A stretch of 64,000 nt of DNA from an uncultured Dokdonia sp. (GCF_947492535.1 NZ_CANLNH010000011.1:1-64000), one strand, 5' to 3'. Positions 29,422-38,826 are shown, numbered from the stretch's first letter. Made by a program: numbers and translations. Notes: generated from the letters alone by a model not told the origin.

Positions 29422-30218
29422 ATGCAATCAAAAATCTAATCAACACCGTAAGAACCTCAAGCCCTATTTTATATGGGATTGTCATACTACACTTACTCAT
29501 GACTGTAGGATGTATCATTGGTCTCATGGTAGATGACAGAACATTACTAGGAATTAATGTCTGGATCAAACCTCTAAAGTTTACCATCTCTGGAGCGATT
29601 TATATTTTTACGTTTGGGTATCTCATTACACTATATCCTTTCTCTACAAGGAAAAAGAATATCATTAATAATATCACTTCATGGACATTACTGTTAGAAA
29701 TTGGCATTATTGTATATCAAGCAGCACGCGGTGTACAGTCTCATTATAACATATCTTCTGCTTTTGATGGGATGCTCTTTGCAGCCATGGGAATCTTAAT
29801 AGGAATCAATGTTTTAATTATGGTCTTCTTTATTATTGAGACCCTACGATTACGATTAAAAACCCCTAGATCCGTACAATGGGCCATTCTGATGGGATGG
29901 ATTATTATCGTGGTAGGAAGTTGGATTGGTGGGCAAATGATTAGTCAGATGGCACATAATGTTGGGGTAGCCGATGGAGGTGAAGGAATCCCTATATTAA
30001 ACTGGAGTACGGTAGCTGGAGACTTGAGAGTCGCTCATTTTTTGGGATTGCATAGCATACAAATAATACCGTTATTCGCAGTAGGGTTATACAAAAAATG
30101 GAATACTTCGACTAGAAATCAAGTACTAGGAGTTATTATATTTGGACTCTTATTTGCTTCTTTTATTGGGTTTACATTCTATCAAGCAAAACAAGGAATG
30201 CCATTTATTAAACTATAA
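29418..30218 (+). CDS. Polytopic membrane protein
   Basis: 266 residues with about seven or eight hydrophobic helices, beginning at residues 18-38 (LYGIVILHLLMTVGCIIGLM). A GGQMISQMAHNVGV stretch lies between helices and the C-terminus is basic. It is translationally coupled to the ABA4-like gene. No catalytic motif is recognised, and the family is not one I can name; it may work with the ABA4-like protein in the inner membrane. Confidence 0.75.
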   Translation: MNAIKNLINTVRTSSPILYGIVILHLLMTVGCIIGLMVDDRTLLGINVWIKPLKFTISGAIYIFTFGYLITLYPFSTRKKNIINNITSWTLLLEIGIIVYQAARGVQSHYNISSAFDGMLFAAMGILIGINVLIMVFFIIETLRLRLKTPRSVQWAILMGWIIIVVGSWIGGQMISQMAHNVGVADGGEGIPILNWSTVAGDLRVAHFLGLHSIQIIPLFAVGLYKKWNTSTRNQVLGVIIFGLLFASFIGFTFYQAKQGMPFIKL

Positions 30219-30253
30219 CGAGTATACCTCATTTTAAAATAAAGAGTCGGTTT

Positions 30254-30277
30254 TATACGCTTTCGCGAAAGCGTATA
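30254..30277. repeat. Dispersed palindrome, long copy 8
   Basis: 24-bp perfect palindrome containing TACGCTTTCGCGAAAGCGTA, in the 84-bp gap between the membrane protein gene and the LytS-type kinase gene. Confidence 0.95.
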
Positions 30278-30302
30278 CTAGAAAAATAGAACTTAAAACG
30301 AT

Positions 30303-31370
30303 ATGAAGTTATTTAATAAAGAAAAACGCATCAAATATCTAGGGTTTAATGACTTCTGGTTTGCAGTGATCGCTATTCTGGTTTTAAGTATTGTAACAAA
30401 TTATCTATTCACGAACTATTCAGAGGAAGTTTCTTTTTTTGAAATCGTTATTAATTGGGTAATATCACTCTTCTTTACATTATGTAACTGGTTTTTTATG
30501 CGTAATGTGATCATTTACTTACGCAAAAAATACCCTTCTTTTAAAGACACTCCTAACCGTATTATTATTGTTTTTATTTTTATTCTCATATCCGTACCGC
30601 TTATTGATTATATAGGAAGTATGATGATTGGTGCGTTTTTTAACGACTTCCATTATTATATCACAGAAAGGTTTAAAGTGCTCCTTCCTATCGTTATTAT
30701 AAGTGTCATGATTCAGGCGATTTATGAAGCGATTTATTACCATGCAATGCTCAAAAAAATAATTAGAGAAGAAGAGCAGGCAAAGCAAGTGATGGTACAG
30801 GCACAACTAGATGCGCTACGTAATCAAGCACAGCCTCACTTTTTCTTTAATACGCTTAATACATTACGTGATATTATTGATCAAAACTCTAAGGAAGAGG
30901 CAAAAGATTTTGTAGATAAGCTTTCAGGAGTGTATCGCTTTATTTTAGAGTCTGGAAATGTAAATGTCATTACATTAAGAGATGAGTTAAAGTTTTCACA
31001 GGCATATGTTCATATTCAATCAGAACGTTTTGGAGACAATCTGCAAGTACAATGGGATATTCCTGAGACCTTTTTAGATAGGATGACTGTTCCTATGAGT
31101 ATACAACTCTTACTAGAAAATGCCATCAAACATAACGTGGTTTCTAGATCTAAGCCACTTACTATAAAAGTGTCTATTCATAATGACCACATCGTTGTGG
31201 AAAATAAAATCCAAGCAAAATCTACACAATTGCCTTCTACCAAATTAGGGTTGAAAAATATTGAAAAGCGATATGCTTTAATCTCTAATCAGTCTATAGA
31301 AATAACAAATGACGGAAAACAATTTACCGTTGCGCTTCCATTATTACATACATCTGATCAAAACAACTAA
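30303..31370 (+). CDS. LytS-type sensor histidine kinase
   Basis: 355 residues. Four membrane helices (about 15-33, 43-66, 80-104, 117-140) are followed by a His_kinase domain with NQAQPHFFFNTLNTLRDII (phosphoacceptor His179). The ATPase part has SIQLLLENAIKHNV and the KLGLKNIEKRY stretch. It has no extracytoplasmic sensor domain, so the stimulus is probably sensed in the membrane. It ends 2 bp before a LytTR response regulator, its cognate partner. Confidence 0.93.
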   Translation: MKLFNKEKRIKYLGFNDFWFAVIAILVLSIVTNYLFTNYSEEVSFFEIVINWVISLFFTLCNWFFMRNVIIYLRKKYPSFKDTPNRIIIVFIFILISVPLIDYIGSMMIGAFFNDFHYYITERFKVLLPIVIISVMIQAIYEAIYYHAMLKKIIREEEQAKQVMVQAQLDALRNQAQPHFFFNTLNTLRDIIDQNSKEEAKDFVDKLSGVYRFILESGNVNVITLRDELKFSQAYVHIQSERFGDNLQVQWDIPETFLDRMTVPMSIQLLLENAIKHNVVSRSKPLTIKVSIHNDHIVVENKIQAKSTQLPSTKLGLKNIEKRYALISNQSIEITNDGKQFTVALPLLHTSDQNN

Positions 31371-31372
31371 AT

Positions 31373-32125
31373 ATGCAGGTACTAATTATAGAAGACGAGC
31401 CACGTGCAGCAAGCCAACTACAAAACATGTTGAAAACATGTGAATTTGAATATCAATTATTAGATATTATTGATACGGTAGAAGATGCTGTGATTTGGTT
31501 TCAAAAAAATACCACGCCTGACTTAGTGTTTATGGATATACAACTGGCTGATGGATTGAGTTTTGAAATCTTTCAAAAAATAGATGTAGAGGCACCTATT
31601 ATTTTCACCACAGCTTTTGATCAATACGCAATTCAGGCATTTAAAGTAAATAGTATCGATTATTTATTAAAGCCTATACAACGAGAAGATCTCACATCGG
31701 CATTAAAAAAATTCAAAAAAACAAATCAACCGCCTGCTGTTGATCCATCTATATTTAAACAACTTCTTACGAGTATTCAAACACCCCAAACAAGAACTGG
31801 GTTACTTGTAAAAGAAGGAAATGGATTTGTACAAATAAAAGTAACCGATCTCTTATATGCCTATTCAGAAGATAGTATCACTTTTGGAGTTACTTCAGAT
31901 AGACGGTACATCATAGATGAGACCATAGATCAATTGTTCAACTCCCTTGACCAAAATGAATTTTATCGAATAAATAGAGGGCATATTGTATCAAAGCAAG
32001 CCATTATAAAAATAGATCCTTATTTTAATCATCGTGTAAAACTTACCTTGACAAACCCTAGAGATCAGGAATTTATTGTAAGCAGACCCAAAACAAGTGA
32101 CTTCAAAACTTGGATGAATACATAA
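31373..32125 (+). CDS. LytTR-family response regulator
   Basis: 250 residues. The receiver domain has acidic pocket EDEP (7-10) and phosphoacceptor Asp55 in LVFMDIQL, with IDYLLKPI at its end. The LytTR DNA-binding domain (about 145-248) contains LLYAYSEDSITFGVT and NEFYRINRGHIVSKQAI. Cotranscribed with the LytS kinase upstream. Its targets are not evident in the window. Confidence 0.94.
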   Translation: MQVLIIEDEPRAASQLQNMLKTCEFEYQLLDIIDTVEDAVIWFQKNTTPDLVFMDIQLADGLSFEIFQKIDVEAPIIFTTAFDQYAIQAFKVNSIDYLLKPIQREDLTSALKKFKKTNQPPAVDPSIFKQLLTSIQTPQTRTGLLVKEGNGFVQIKVTDLLYAYSEDSITFGVTSDRRYIIDETIDQLFNSLDQNEFYRINRGHIVSKQAIIKIDPYFNHRVKLTLTNPRDQEFIVSRPKTSDFKTWMNT

Positions 32126-32298
32126 TATAAAAAACAAATCATAATCCACTTATCTACAGATAGGTGCCATTCATCTAAGGATTATTTAGTTTCAAAGAAT
32201 ACTTTAATAATACACATCAATGTGGTGTAGTTTTATACTCGAATCATGCATTATAGACTCTCTAATGCATGATTTGGATAAATCATAATGATGAGACA

Positions 32299-32580
32299 AT
32301 GGAGTTGTATGTATTAGAAAATAGGAAGGAAGAAGATGGAAAGAAAGATGTATTAAAGTATCATTTAAGGCATTTAGAATTTATTTTATTTTTTGAAATA
32401 CAATTAGAACAAGGGTATGTAGGTGATTGCTCTTGGCATTTTTTAGAAAAGTTTAAAGTATTAAAACATGAAGCCCAAATGAATGTTTTAAAATACAGTT
32501 CATACTATCAAAAGGAGCAAAACGCTCAATTCCATTCGTCGACACTTAATGGTGATCCACCGATAGTAAACATAGATTAA
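32299..32580 (+). CDS. Small hypothetical protein
   Basis: 93 residues from the ATG at 32299 (MELYVLENRKEEDGKK); an upstream ATG at 32269 is in frame but less likely. Charged and soluble, with aromatic-rich segments (HLEFILFFEIQ, DCSWHFLEKFK). No family recognised. It lies between the LytTR regulator and the H-NOX cluster and may belong to neither. Confidence 0.45.
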   Translation: MELYVLENRKEEDGKKDVLKYHLRHLEFILFFEIQLEQGYVGDCSWHFLEKFKVLKHEAQMNVLKYSSYYQKEQNAQFHSSTLNGDPPIVNID

Positions 32581-32647
32581 CCGAAACATATACGTTGCAC
32601 ATAAAAAATACACTATTTTTCATTAAATTTTGATATATTATCTCATT

Positions 32648-33061
32648 ATGAGTAACTTACTTGATGTTCTGTTAATTGAAGATGACACCATAGAAATCAT
32701 GAAATTAAATAGAACAATTTCTACCCTAAACGTAAAGCACAAAATTACAGAAGCTAACAATGGAGAAGAAGCACTTTCTATATTAAAAGAAGGAAATTCA
32801 TTACCCGATATTATTTTATTAGATTTAAATATGCCTAAGATTAATGGAATAGATTTTTTAAAAATTTTAAAGAATGATGTTCATTTGAAATATATTCCAA
32901 CTATTGTTCTTACCACTTCTAATAACAGAAATGATTTATTAGAATGTTATAAAATTGGAATTGCTGGCTATGTTTTGAAACCTTTAAAATATGATGACTA
33001 TGTTTCAAAGATTGAAAAATTGCTTGCGTATTGGAGTATTAATGAATTAATAAAAGCATAA
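32648..33061 (+). CDS. Stand-alone receiver (CheY/Rcp1-like) protein
   Basis: 137 residues from ATG 32648 (MSNLLDVLLIEDD); an earlier ATG at 32630 would add an unlikely hydrophobic leader. It is a single receiver domain with acidic pocket IEDD, phosphoacceptor Asp59 in IILLDLNMP, TTSN and the Lys of YVLKPL. It has no output domain. It is immediately followed by the H-NOX gene (stop TAA, then ATG). Likely a phosphate shuttle or a diverter in the relay of the kinase downstream. Confidence 0.9.
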   Translation: MSNLLDVLLIEDDTIEIMKLNRTISTLNVKHKITEANNGEEALSILKEGNSLPDIILLDLNMPKINGIDFLKILKNDVHLKYIPTIVLTTSNNRNDLLECYKIGIAGYVLKPLKYDDYVSKIEKLLAYWSINELIKA

Positions 33062-33601
33062 ATGAAAGGAATTGTTTTTACAGAATTTTTAGATCTTGTA
33101 GAAGATAAATTTGGCTTAGAGATGGTTGATAAAATCATCACACAATCTGAACTAGAATCTGAAGGTATATATACTTCAGTGGGCACGTACAAGTTCTCTG
33201 AAATGTTACAATTACTTCAGAATCTAAGTGCAAATACGGGGGTGTCAATAGATGACTTGTTACTGGTATATGCAGAGCACTTTTTTAGTGTACTTGAAGA
33301 CAGTTATCCAGGTCTTTTAAGTACCTATAAAGATCCTATAGAGATGCTTGCTTCTATTGAAAATCACATTCATGTAGAGGTGCGAAAAATATATCCAGAT
33401 GCAGAGCTTCCTACTTTTTTAGTGGAAAGCAAAACAGAAAACTCACTAGTGATGATATACAAATCTAGTAGAGCAATGCATCATTTTGGTTTGGGGTTAA
33501 TGAATAAGACGTTTGAACATTTTAATAGCAAAGCAACGATCACTTTAGAAAAAATCAAAGAAGATGGTACTGAGGTGAAATTTATCATTACCAAAATTTA
33601 A
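33062..33601 (+). CDS. H-NOX heme nitric oxide/oxygen sensor
   Basis: 179 residues, a full stand-alone H-NOX domain. The heme-coordinating His is probably His104 by alignment with soluble guanylate cyclase (8 residues before the Pro of KIYP), with His102 nearby. The heme propionate motif YxSxR is present as Tyr133-Lys-Ser135-Ser-Arg137, and the Pro of ELPTF is kept. Such proteins bind NO or O2 in the cytoplasm and control an adjacent kinase or cyclase. Its stop overlaps the start of the PAS-GAF kinase (TAATG), fitting direct pairing. Confidence 0.95.
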   Translation: MKGIVFTEFLDLVEDKFGLEMVDKIITQSELESEGIYTSVGTYKFSEMLQLLQNLSANTGVSIDDLLLVYAEHFFSVLEDSYPGLLSTYKDPIEMLASIENHIHVEVRKIYPDAELPTFLVESKTENSLVMIYKSSRAMHHFGLGLMNKTFEHFNSKATITLEKIKEDGTEVKFIITKI

Positions 33602-35697
33602 TGAGTCAAGAAAACGTTGACATATTACAAAGAGCATTACAAAGAGAAAAAGCGGCTAGAAAAGTAGCCGAAAAAATCTTAGAAGAAAAATCATTACAAC
33701 TCTATCAAACAGCTCAAGAGCTTAAAGAAGCAAATCATAAGTTAGAACATCTTCTAGACGAAAAGACATCACAACTACAAGGTATTTTTGAGAATATAAA
33801 TGATGCGTATTTAGTGATGGATCTTAATGGCAATGTCATCAAAATGAATGACGCCGCTATTGAGCTTTTTGGATATGATATTGAAAAAGAAAAGGTCAAT
33901 GTAGTTGCACTTATCTATAATGAAGATTATATGTATGCCATGCAATCTTTTAATGAACTTAAAAGTAAAGGTGCCTTTACAAATTATACAGCTCGTGTAA
34001 ACACAAAAAATAAAGGCATACGATGGATTCATATAAATGCAAGTGTAGTTTTTGATAAGGATAAAAATCCTATTGCCGCGCAAGGAATTGTACGAGACAT
34101 TACAGAAGCAAAACGCACTGCAAAATTAATTGAAGATCAGCGACAAGAACTAGATGTGATTGTGCAAAATTCTTCATTTGGTGTTGTACTCACTCAGAAT
34201 GGTCAAATCCTAAGAACGAATGAAACCATTCAAAAAGCCTTAGGGTTTTCCAAAGAAGAATTACTAGAACGCACCATAAAAGACGTTTCTCTCAAAGAAG
34301 ATTATCCTTTATCAAAGGAATATATCGCAAAAATGGATGCTGGCGAAATAGATAATTTTGTCATAGATAAGCGCTACAGAAAAAAAGATAATTCTATTCT
34401 ATGGGCAAAGACCAATGTAAATGCTGTAAGAGACAAAACAGGCGTCATAAAGTACCAAGTTGCCATTATTGAAGACATTACTCAAGAAAGGGAACGATCA
34501 CTAATTATCAATATGATTAATGAGGTTGCAAAATCCCTTTTAGGTAAGGTAGATATTTATGACATCGCTCTTGAAATCACAAATAGCATTGCAACCTACT
34601 TAAATACTGAAGATTGTGTCATTTACATTGTAGATCAAGAAAAAGAAACTGTTGAGCAAATTGCAGCTTATGGCGAAAAAGTAACTAATGATGGTGCGAT
34701 CATTAACAAGATGTCTATTCCTATTGGAAAAGGCATTGTAGGTACAGTTGCAAAAACAGGAAAACCTGAACTCATAGCCAATACTGATCTCGATAAAAGA
34801 TATGTCACCGATACCATAAAAAGACACTCAGAACTAGTTGTTCCTATTCTTAGTGATAACAAAGTTATTGGTATTATAGATTCTGAACATAGTCAAAAAA
34901 ACTACTTTACTCAAAAACATCTTGAAACATTGCAAAATGTGGCTGGCTTGGTGTCTATGCAACTCAAAAGTGCTATCAATTTAAGAGAACGTCAAAAAGC
35001 AGAAAATCAAAATAAAATATTAGTAAAGGAGCTTGAAAAAAATAATAATGAATTACAAGAGTATGCACATATTGTATCGCATGACTTGAAATCTCCATTA
35101 CGCAGTATAGAAGCACTTACCTCTTGGATTAAAGAAGACAATAAAGAAAAATTGGATGAAGCCAGTTTAAAAAACTTCTCTCTCATTGAGATGACTTTAG
35201 AAAAAATGGAACAACTCATTTCTGATATTCTAAAATACTCTAGTATCGGATCCAATGATCAAGACTCTCAGATGGTAGATCTTACTCCTACCATACAAGA
35301 CTTAATACAAGTATTATATGTTCCAGAACATATTACAATCACCATTCTAAGAAAATTACCTACTGTAAAAGGAGATAAAACAAAACTCCAACAAGTTTTT
35401 CAAAACTTGATAAGTAATGCTATTAAATTTAATGATAAAGAAAAGGGGATCATTACAATAGATTATGAAGAAAAAAAATCTTATCATCAGTTTTCTGTTA
35501 GTGATAATGGAATAGGGATTGAAAAGAAATACCATGATAAAATTTTCAAAATATTTAATTCTTTAAAACAGAGTAAAGATTCCTCAGGGATTGGACTCTC
35601 CATTGTTAAGAAAATTATAGATTTATATCAAGGAGATATCTGGATTGAATCTGAAATACATAAAGGCACTACTTTTTTCTTTACATTAAAAAAATAA
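33601..35697 (+). CDS. PAS-PAS-GAF sensor histidine kinase (H-NOX partner)
   Basis: 698 residues, no membrane segment. An N-terminal coiled coil (about 5-60) leads to a PAS domain (GIFENINDAYLVMDLNGNVI), a second PAS (IVQNSSFGVVLTQNGQILRT) and a GAF domain (about 300-460, DCVIYIVDQEKETVEQIAAY). The HisKA domain has HIVSHDLKSPLRSIEAL (His494). The ATPase domain has NLISNAIKFND, DNGIGIE and SGIGLSIVKKII. It lacks a receiver, so phosphate must pass to the separate receiver and Hpt proteins encoded next to it. Translational overlap with the H-NOX gene argues that H-NOX controls this kinase. Confidence 0.95.
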   Translation: MSQENVDILQRALQREKAARKVAEKILEEKSLQLYQTAQELKEANHKLEHLLDEKTSQLQGIFENINDAYLVMDLNGNVIKMNDAAIELFGYDIEKEKVNVVALIYNEDYMYAMQSFNELKSKGAFTNYTARVNTKNKGIRWIHINASVVFDKDKNPIAAQGIVRDITEAKRTAKLIEDQRQELDVIVQNSSFGVVLTQNGQILRTNETIQKALGFSKEELLERTIKDVSLKEDYPLSKEYIAKMDAGEIDNFVIDKRYRKKDNSILWAKTNVNAVRDKTGVIKYQVAIIEDITQERERSLIINMINEVAKSLLGKVDIYDIALEITNSIATYLNTEDCVIYIVDQEKETVEQIAAYGEKVTNDGAIINKMSIPIGKGIVGTVAKTGKPELIANTDLDKRYVTDTIKRHSELVVPILSDNKVIGIIDSEHSQKNYFTQKHLETLQNVAGLVSMQLKSAINLRERQKAENQNKILVKELEKNNNELQEYAHIVSHDLKSPLRSIEALTSWIKEDNKEKLDEASLKNFSLIEMTLEKMEQLISDILKYSSIGSNDQDSQMVDLTPTIQDLIQVLYVPEHITITILRKLPTVKGDKTKLQQVFQNLISNAIKFNDKEKGIITIDYEEKKSYHQFSVSDNGIGIEKKYHDKIFKIFNSLKQSKDSSGIGLSIVKKIIDLYQGDIWIESEIHKGTTFFFTLKK

Positions 35698-35701
35698 CCC
35701 C

Positions 35702-36019
35702 ATGGAACAACCTAATCATTCTTATATAGACCAGCTTTCTGCTGGAAATAAAGCCTTTAAAGAAAAGCTTATTTCTGTTATTAAAGAAGAGTTCCCAGAA
35801 GAAAAAGCTATTTATTTAAAGAACATAAGTGCAAAAAACTATAAAGAAGCTGCAGAAAATGTACACAAGATTAAACATAAAATTAGTATTTTAGGTCTTG
35901 AGAAGAGTTATGAAGTAGCACGTGCTTTTGAAAACAATCTTAAAGAAGAGAAGACCAACTTAAAAGATGAATTTGAAAATATCCTACATGTTATTTCTGA
36001 GTACCTACTAACGATGTAA
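35702..36019 (+). CDS. Stand-alone Hpt phosphotransfer protein
   Basis: 105 residues, all-helical. The Hpt signature appears as VHKIKHKISILG with phosphoacceptor His55; the usual Gly four residues after the His is His59. It starts 4 bp after the kinase gene and ends 9 bp before a LytTR regulator gene. It should carry phosphate between the single-domain receiver (32648-33061) and the LytTR regulator, or buffer the pathway. Confidence 0.88.
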   Translation: MEQPNHSYIDQLSAGNKAFKEKLISVIKEEFPEEKAIYLKNISAKNYKEAAENVHKIKHKISILGLEKSYEVARAFENNLKEEKTNLKDEFENILHVISEYLLTM

Positions 36020-36028
36020 GCCATTTAT

Positions 36029-36745
36029 ATGAATTGTATTATTATAGACGATGAAACGACTGCTAGAGTGATTATGAATCAATTGTGCTCGCAAGTAGAT
36101 GATATAACTATTCTAGAAGAGTTTCCAAATGCAATACAAGCTATAAAATATTTAAACCAAAACGAGGTAGACCTTATTTTCTTAGATATACACATGCCCG
36201 ATTTTACAGGATTTGACTTTATCCAAACCTTAAAAAATCCTCCAAAAATCATTTTAACTACTTCTGATCCTAATTTTGCTATTGAAGCATTTGAATACGA
36301 TTGCATTGTAGACTATCTCGTAAAACCTATCCATTTTGCACGGTTTGAAAAAGCAATTCAAAAGGCAAGAAATGCAACCATAACTAACGAGAGTCCTTCT
36401 ACACAATCTACTCCTGATCAAGAAGCTACTTCTGATAATCATTTGTATATCAATATAGACAGACGTTTAATAAAATTAGAAATCCCTAGTATCTACCTGA
36501 TAGAAGCCAAAGGAGACTATATTAATGTCAAAACAGAAGACAAAAATTACACCGTACATTCTACATTAAAGAAAATAGAAGACAAGCTTCCTAAAGATTT
36601 ATTCTTAAAAGTACATAGATCCTATGTTATTAATGTCAAAAAGATTATTGATATAGAAGATAACAGTGTCTTAATCAAGAAAGATGTTGTCCCTGTAAGT
36701 AGGTCCAATAGGCCTGAGCTTATGAAACGACTCAATTTGCTATAA
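36029..36745 (+). CDS. LytTR-family response regulator (H-NOX cluster output)
   Basis: 238 residues. The receiver has DDET at 7-10, Asp53 in LIFLDIHMP and VDYLVKPI. A linker rich in Ser and Thr (about 120-140) leads to a LytTR domain (LYINIDRRLIKLEIPSIYLI; FLKVHRSYVINVKKII). It is the only DNA-binding output in this cluster, so gas sensing probably ends in transcription control here. A candidate terminator follows the gene. Confidence 0.93.
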   Translation: MNCIIIDDETTARVIMNQLCSQVDDITILEEFPNAIQAIKYLNQNEVDLIFLDIHMPDFTGFDFIQTLKNPPKIILTTSDPNFAIEAFEYDCIVDYLVKPIHFARFEKAIQKARNATITNESPSTQSTPDQEATSDNHLYINIDRRLIKLEIPSIYLIEAKGDYINVKTEDKNYTVHSTLKKIEDKLPKDLFLKVHRSYVINVKKIIDIEDNSVLIKKDVVPVSRSNRPELMKRLNLL

Positions 36746-36756
36746 TATTCCTAATT

Positions 36757-36771
36757 CCCTTTTCAAAAGGG
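36757..36771 (+). terminator. Candidate intrinsic terminator
   Basis: CCCTTT-TCA-AAAGGG hairpin 11 bp after the LytTR stop codon, followed by a T-rich stretch (CTCTTTTATTTTATTT). A second small dyad, TTCGCTT/AAGCGAA, lies at 36791-36805. Confidence 0.5.
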
Positions 36772-36989
36772 TGATTCTCTTTTATTTTATTTCGCTTAAA
36801 GCGAAATTCAACTTATACACAGTCAAGCCGTTACAGATATTGACTACGATCACTGTATCCTAAATCTTCAGTTATGTACCATTCACCTACAGTAAATGGC
36901 AACTCACCGAAATGTGATCAATATCCTCAAATTGCTACACGATATTTACACCAGAAATAAAAAACAACAATTATAAAAATATAAAAATC

Positions 36990-37268
36990 ATGGCTTTACA
37001 AATCTTAGAATGCGACGGAACTTTTTACATCACTGGAAAAATAAACGCAACAACTTCAAATTCGTTTACGACACATTTTACACACGTATTAAGAAAACAT
37101 GAAGAAGTAACAATCAATATTGATAATGTAAAAGAGATTGACAGAACAGGTGTAGAAGCTTTTAAAAGACTACAGACAACTGCCACAGAAAATCAGAAGG
37201 AGTTTTCAATAACAGGGTATGGATGTAAAGACATCTACTATGAATTTACATATCATAAAGCTGCATAA
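36990..37268 (+). CDS. STAS-domain protein
   Basis: 92 residues matching the anti-sigma-antagonist STAS fold (FYITGKINATTSNSF; VTINIDNVKEIDRTGVEAFKRL). At the position where SpoIIAA-type proteins have a phosphorylatable Ser (DSSG) this one reads DRTG, so Thr53 is the candidate site. It lies 245 bp after the H-NOX cluster and 68 bp before a glycosyltransferase gene. It could couple signalling to exopolysaccharide production, but there is no adjacent kinase or anti-sigma gene. Confidence 0.75.
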   Translation: MALQILECDGTFYITGKINATTSNSFTTHFTHVLRKHEEVTINIDNVKEIDRTGVEAFKRLQTTATENQKEFSITGYGCKDIYYEFTYHKAA

Positions 37269-37336
37269 AGTACTCCCCTTATCATAATTATAATATATAT
37301 AGTGCTCCCTACCTACTAATACTAAAAACAACAATC

Positions 37337-38557
37337 ATGAAACTTGCCATAGTAACCGCTTATCCGCCTAGTAAAGTAACATTAAATGAATATGCTTTTC
37401 ATCTTGTAAAGCATTTTAGACAAAAAGAAGAGATTACAGAAATTGTATTACTTACGGATAGAACTCAAGGAGAAAAAAACTTATCATTTACTGAAAATGG
37501 TTGTAAAATAACGATCAAAGAGTGTTGGTCATTTAATAGTTATCGTACGCTTTATAGTGTAAGTAACGCTATTAAAAATACACAACCAGATGCGGTCTTG
37601 TTTAACTTACAGTTTATGAAGTTTGGAGATAAAAAAATACCTGCTACGCTAGGACTATTATTACCTCTTGTCTGTAAACTAAGAAAGATTCCTACGATTG
37701 CATTACTTCATAATATACTAGAAGAAGTAGATCTCGGTTCTGCAGGATTTACTTCAAATAAAGTACTCCAAAAAGCCTATAATTTTATTGGCTCTATGAT
37801 TACTAGATTAATTTTACAAGCAGATGTTGTTGCTGTAACTATGCAAAAGTATGTGACCATTCTTGAAGAGAAATATAAGGTTTCTAATGTGCAATGTATT
37901 CCACACGGAACTTTTGAAGTATCCAATGAAGCTCCAGACTATACCGTTCCAAAAGGGCCTTTACAAATCATGACTTTTGGCAAATTTGGAACCTATAAAA
38001 AAGTTGAGCCTCTTATTGAAGCCGTCGAACTGATACGAGAATCATCAGATCTAGACTTAGAAGTTGTCGTTGCGGGAACAGACAATCCTAATGTCCCTGG
38101 GTATTTAGCCAATGTACAAGAGAAATACAAACATATAAAACAAGTACGTTTTACAGGATATGTAGAAGAAGAAGAGGTTCCTACACTGTTTAAAGATAGT
38201 GCTGTTGTTGTATTTCCTTATACAGCTACTACTGGAAGCTCTGGGGTATTACATCAAGCAGGAAGCTATGGCAAAGCGGTGGTACTTCCAGACCTTGGAG
38301 ACTTGGCTCTACTTATTAAAGATGAAGGATACCAAGGAGAATTTTTCAATCCGGAACATACACAAAGCTTAGCAACCGCAATAGAAAAGATTATTACAAA
38401 TGACACCTATAGAAAGCAATTAGGAGAAGCAAATTATAAAGCTTCTATCGCTTTCCCAATGGAACGCATTACAGACATGTATCTTGATACATTTAAAACG
38501 ATTATTCAAAGAAAAAAGCAGATAAGAAACACAAACGAAGCACCTTCTATTATTTAA
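37337..38557 (+). CDS. Glycosyltransferase family 4
   Basis: 406 residues with the GT-B fold. The N-terminal Rossmann half starts KLAIVTAYPPSKVTLNEYAF. The C-terminal half has LQIMTFGKFGTYKKVEPLIEA, VRFTGYVEEEEVPTLF and the donor-binding loop PYTATTGSSGVLHQAGSYGKAVV. It lacks membrane segments. With the divergent hydrolase/GT-C operon and the GT2 gene it forms a polysaccharide cluster, where it probably extends the repeat unit on the cytoplasmic side. Confidence 0.9.
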   Translation: MKLAIVTAYPPSKVTLNEYAFHLVKHFRQKEEITEIVLLTDRTQGEKNLSFTENGCKITIKECWSFNSYRTLYSVSNAIKNTQPDAVLFNLQFMKFGDKKIPATLGLLLPLVCKLRKIPTIALLHNILEEVDLGSAGFTSNKVLQKAYNFIGSMITRLILQADVVAVTMQKYVTILEEKYKVSNVQCIPHGTFEVSNEAPDYTVPKGPLQIMTFGKFGTYKKVEPLIEAVELIRESSDLDLEVVVAGTDNPNVPGYLANVQEKYKHIKQVRFTGYVEEEEVPTLFKDSAVVVFPYTATTGSSGVLHQAGSYGKAVVLPDLGDLALLIKDEGYQGEFFNPEHTQSLATAIEKIITNDTYRKQLGEANYKASIAFPMERITDMYLDTFKTIIQRKKQIRNTNEAPSII

Positions 38558-38696
38558 CATGGATGTACTAAAAGAAATACTACTATTTAATGTTTTACAA
38601 TCTAAAAAATTCCTTCTCCTTTGGGAGAGGAAATATAAACAACTATTAACTGGAGATTATCTTTAATTTAATGTTTTTCTTATATCTAACTTACAT

Positions 38697-38826
38697 TATA
38701 AAATATGCTTTGAACACTCCCTTTCACCCCTTTTCATTTGAATTATATAAAGCCCCCAAATTGTTTTCTGATTATTGATTTTTATGCTGGGGAAGGCCCC
38801 CTAAACTTTCCTGGCATTTCAGAAAA
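38697..38826 (-). pseudogene. Decayed copy of the 3' end of the GH5-like gene
   Basis: Read on the minus strand this stretch gives EMPGKFRGPSP, a stop, KSIIRKQFGGFI, a stop and further stops. It aligns with EIPKEVIGRLP and KNNQKQFGFID near the C-terminus of the adjacent hydrolase. The nucleotide resemblance covers about 120 bp directly after that gene's stop codon. It is best explained as the remnant of a tandem gene copy. Confidence 0.65.

Noticed and set aside
36791-36805. Dyad TTCGCTT/AAGCGAA as another copy of the dispersed palindrome
   Set aside because: Core bases differ (TTAAA in the centre in place of CGCG); probably part of the terminator region.
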